Shown here one piece after another: positions 4,686-5,507 of a stretch of DNA of 5,507 nt; the first letter of the stretch is position 1; every line of letters begins with the position of its first letter. The notes beneath the pieces were generated by a model. It did not search any database, was not told the origin of the DNA, and saw only the letters and a program-made list of their open reading frames with translations. Source of the stretch: Spirochaetaceae bacterium (lineage in GTDB: Bacteria; Spirochaetota; Spirochaetia; SZUA-6; RPPD01); the NCBI GenBank assembly GCA_003818675.1, contig RPPD01000179.1, positions 1 through 5,507 of the forward strand, read 5' to 3'. The translations under genes and the position numbers were made by a program.

Positions 4686-5507
4686 TTATTCTTCGTTATC
4701 GTCAAGTTCTATTGAAATCCTTTGGACATGGAGAACACCCCAGTCATCACCGCCGTAATCGCAATCGGCGGCGAATACCTGTGCATTGTCTATATAAAAT
4801 CCGAGACACTTGAGCATCCTGCCCCAGCCGTTATAATACTCGGTATAGGCACCGACAGAGGTTGCGCACCAGTCCGAGCCCCATCCGGAAAAATAGGAAA
4901 GTTTGAAGGCTCTTGCGGCGGTCGCAGTGCTTGTCTCCCAGAGATTTTGGCCGTTTAATTTGGCGTAATAATATACTTCTCTGATATCACCGAAAATGGG
5001 TATGGACATGTCAGTGTGATTATTGGTGGGAAGACAAATGGCATATGATATGATTCTCGAAGGACTTGAAACCAGGTGGTCCTTCGAACTTGCAATCCAG
5101 GCGCCTCTTCCATTATAATCCGCACCATTATAATAACTGCCGGTCAGATAGTTGCCCGTCTGGGAGAGAGGGGAGACCACAGCCGCACCGCCCGACACGA
5201 CCGAGTATCCCGGGGGCGCGTATGCAATCGCCGTCGGATGCGCGGTATAATCGCTTATCGCGGTAGTGGTTTCGACGTATTTCAGGACCTCGTCCCTCGG
5301 AATGAACAAGCTGCCGAATTTCTGGTAGCGGTCCACAAGCTTCAATCCCACTGCATAGGCGCTGACACTGACGCCGTAATTGGTCTGGGATTTTGCCTGG
5401 GCCCTCCACGCCGTGGGCACATACTTTCCCGCTGCCGAGTTGTATCCCATCACCGGGTAACTTGCGACAAGGAATGCATTGGTATACAAACTGGTTTCTG
5501 CGCCGCC
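4686..5507 (-). CDS. Unrecognised protein with duplicated segments, 5' end outside the window
   Basis: The reading frame stays open to the right edge, so at least 273 residues are present and the true start lies beyond 5507. A TTG at 5487-5489 could be called as a start, but it has no good ribosome binding site and the frame continues upstream as GGAETS, so it is rejected. Counting from the edge, residues 1-55 and 106-159 are related copies. Both begin GGA, continue to an L-x-x-SY segment, an AW-x-A-x2-K segment (A33 and A136) and end in a YA-x2-L strand (Y51 and Y155). The second copy contains WIASSKDH. The last 110 residues are aromatic-, Gly- and Asp-rich with three Cys (214, 234 and 249) and an acidic end (ELDDNEE). 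The composition resembles an extracellular beta-rich protein, but the N-terminus that would show a signal is missing. It ends convergently with the lipoprotein gene, 72 bp away. No function is assigned. Confidence 0.78.
   Translation of the reverse strand, partial: GGAETSLYTNAFLVASYPVMGYNSAAGKYVPTAWRAQAKSQTNYGVSVSAYAVGLKLVDRYQKFGSLFIPRDEVLKYVETTTAISDYTAHPTAIAYAPPGYSVVSGGAAVVSPLSQTGNYLTGSYYNGADYNGRGAWIASSKDHLVSSPSRIISYAICLPTNNHTDMSIPIFGDIREVYYYAKLNGQNLWETSTATAARAFKLSYFSGWGSDWCATSVGAYTEYYNGWGRMLKCLGFYIDNAQVFAADCDYGGDDWGVLHVQRISIELDDNEE
5031..5507 (-). repeat. Duplicated segment of about 55 residues within the partial gene
   Basis: Copy 1 covers 5343-5507 and copy 2 covers 5031-5192, about 105 residues apart start to start. 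They are diverged, with conserved points GGA, SY, AW-x-A-x2-K and YA-x2-L in the same order and one small length difference between the last two. Copy 1 begins at the very edge of the window, so more copies may lie upstream. Confidence 0.55.

Noticed and set aside
4271..4813. Plus-strand frame of 180 codons overlapping the lipoprotein gene
   Set aside because: It is out of frame with the signal peptide gene, reads through the strong terminator at 4641-4671 and has an Arg/His-rich, unlikely composition.
5128..5409. Second minus-strand frame (93 codons) within the partial gene
   Set aside because: It is a shifted frame of the longer frame that holds the duplicated segment, and it shows no features of its own.

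Overview
The window reads like a stretch of a free-living or host-associated Spirochaete-type chromosome. This is an inference from protein architecture, not a database match. The main evidence is a large envelope protein joining an outer-membrane barrel-like N-terminus, a string of FlgD-type Ig-like domains and a C-terminal OmpA domain whose usual Thr-Asp is replaced. A forkhead-associated (FHA) domain/class III cyclase protein and a lipoprotein with a relaxed lipobox fit the same picture. Base composition looks moderate and even, with no transposase, integrase, tRNA or CRISPR.

Layout. Positions 1-93 hold an 18-bp tandem repeat, a good candidate promoter (TTGAAT-17-TAAAAT) and a short ribosome binding site. 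Positions 94-1056 (+) encode an FHA domain fused to a class III nucleotide cyclase domain in which every canonical catalytic position I checked is kept. Positions 1057-1231 are a regulatory intergenic region with a second promoter of nearly the same sequence (TTGAAT-17-TAATAT) and an 8-bp inverted repeat in the presumed leader. Positions 1232-4006 (+) encode the 924-residue barrel/Ig/OmpA protein; an in-frame ATG at 1202 exists, but the start at 1232 has the Shine-Dalgarno sequence and signal peptide. A strong terminator follows at 4031-4064.

Positions 4065-4160 contain a very GC-rich perfect hairpin flanked by 9-bp direct repeats. Positions 4161-4613 (+) encode a small lipoprotein of unknown function with a C-terminal Cys-x3-Cys-x3-Cys cluster. 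A 10-bp-stem terminator at 4641-4671 lies between it and a convergent, unfinished minus-strand gene (4686-5507). That gene encodes an unrecognised protein with an internally duplicated segment of about 55 residues, and its 5' end lies beyond the window.

Functionally, the first gene suggests coupling of phosphothreonine recognition to cAMP synthesis. The next two encode envelope proteins: one predicted to link the outer membrane toward the peptidoglycan, and one lipid-anchored. Each gene appears to have its own transcription signals, so I see no operon. No complete new defence or mobile system is visible. The least explained items are the duplicated-domain protein, the hairpin with flanking repeats, and the diverged OmpA site.
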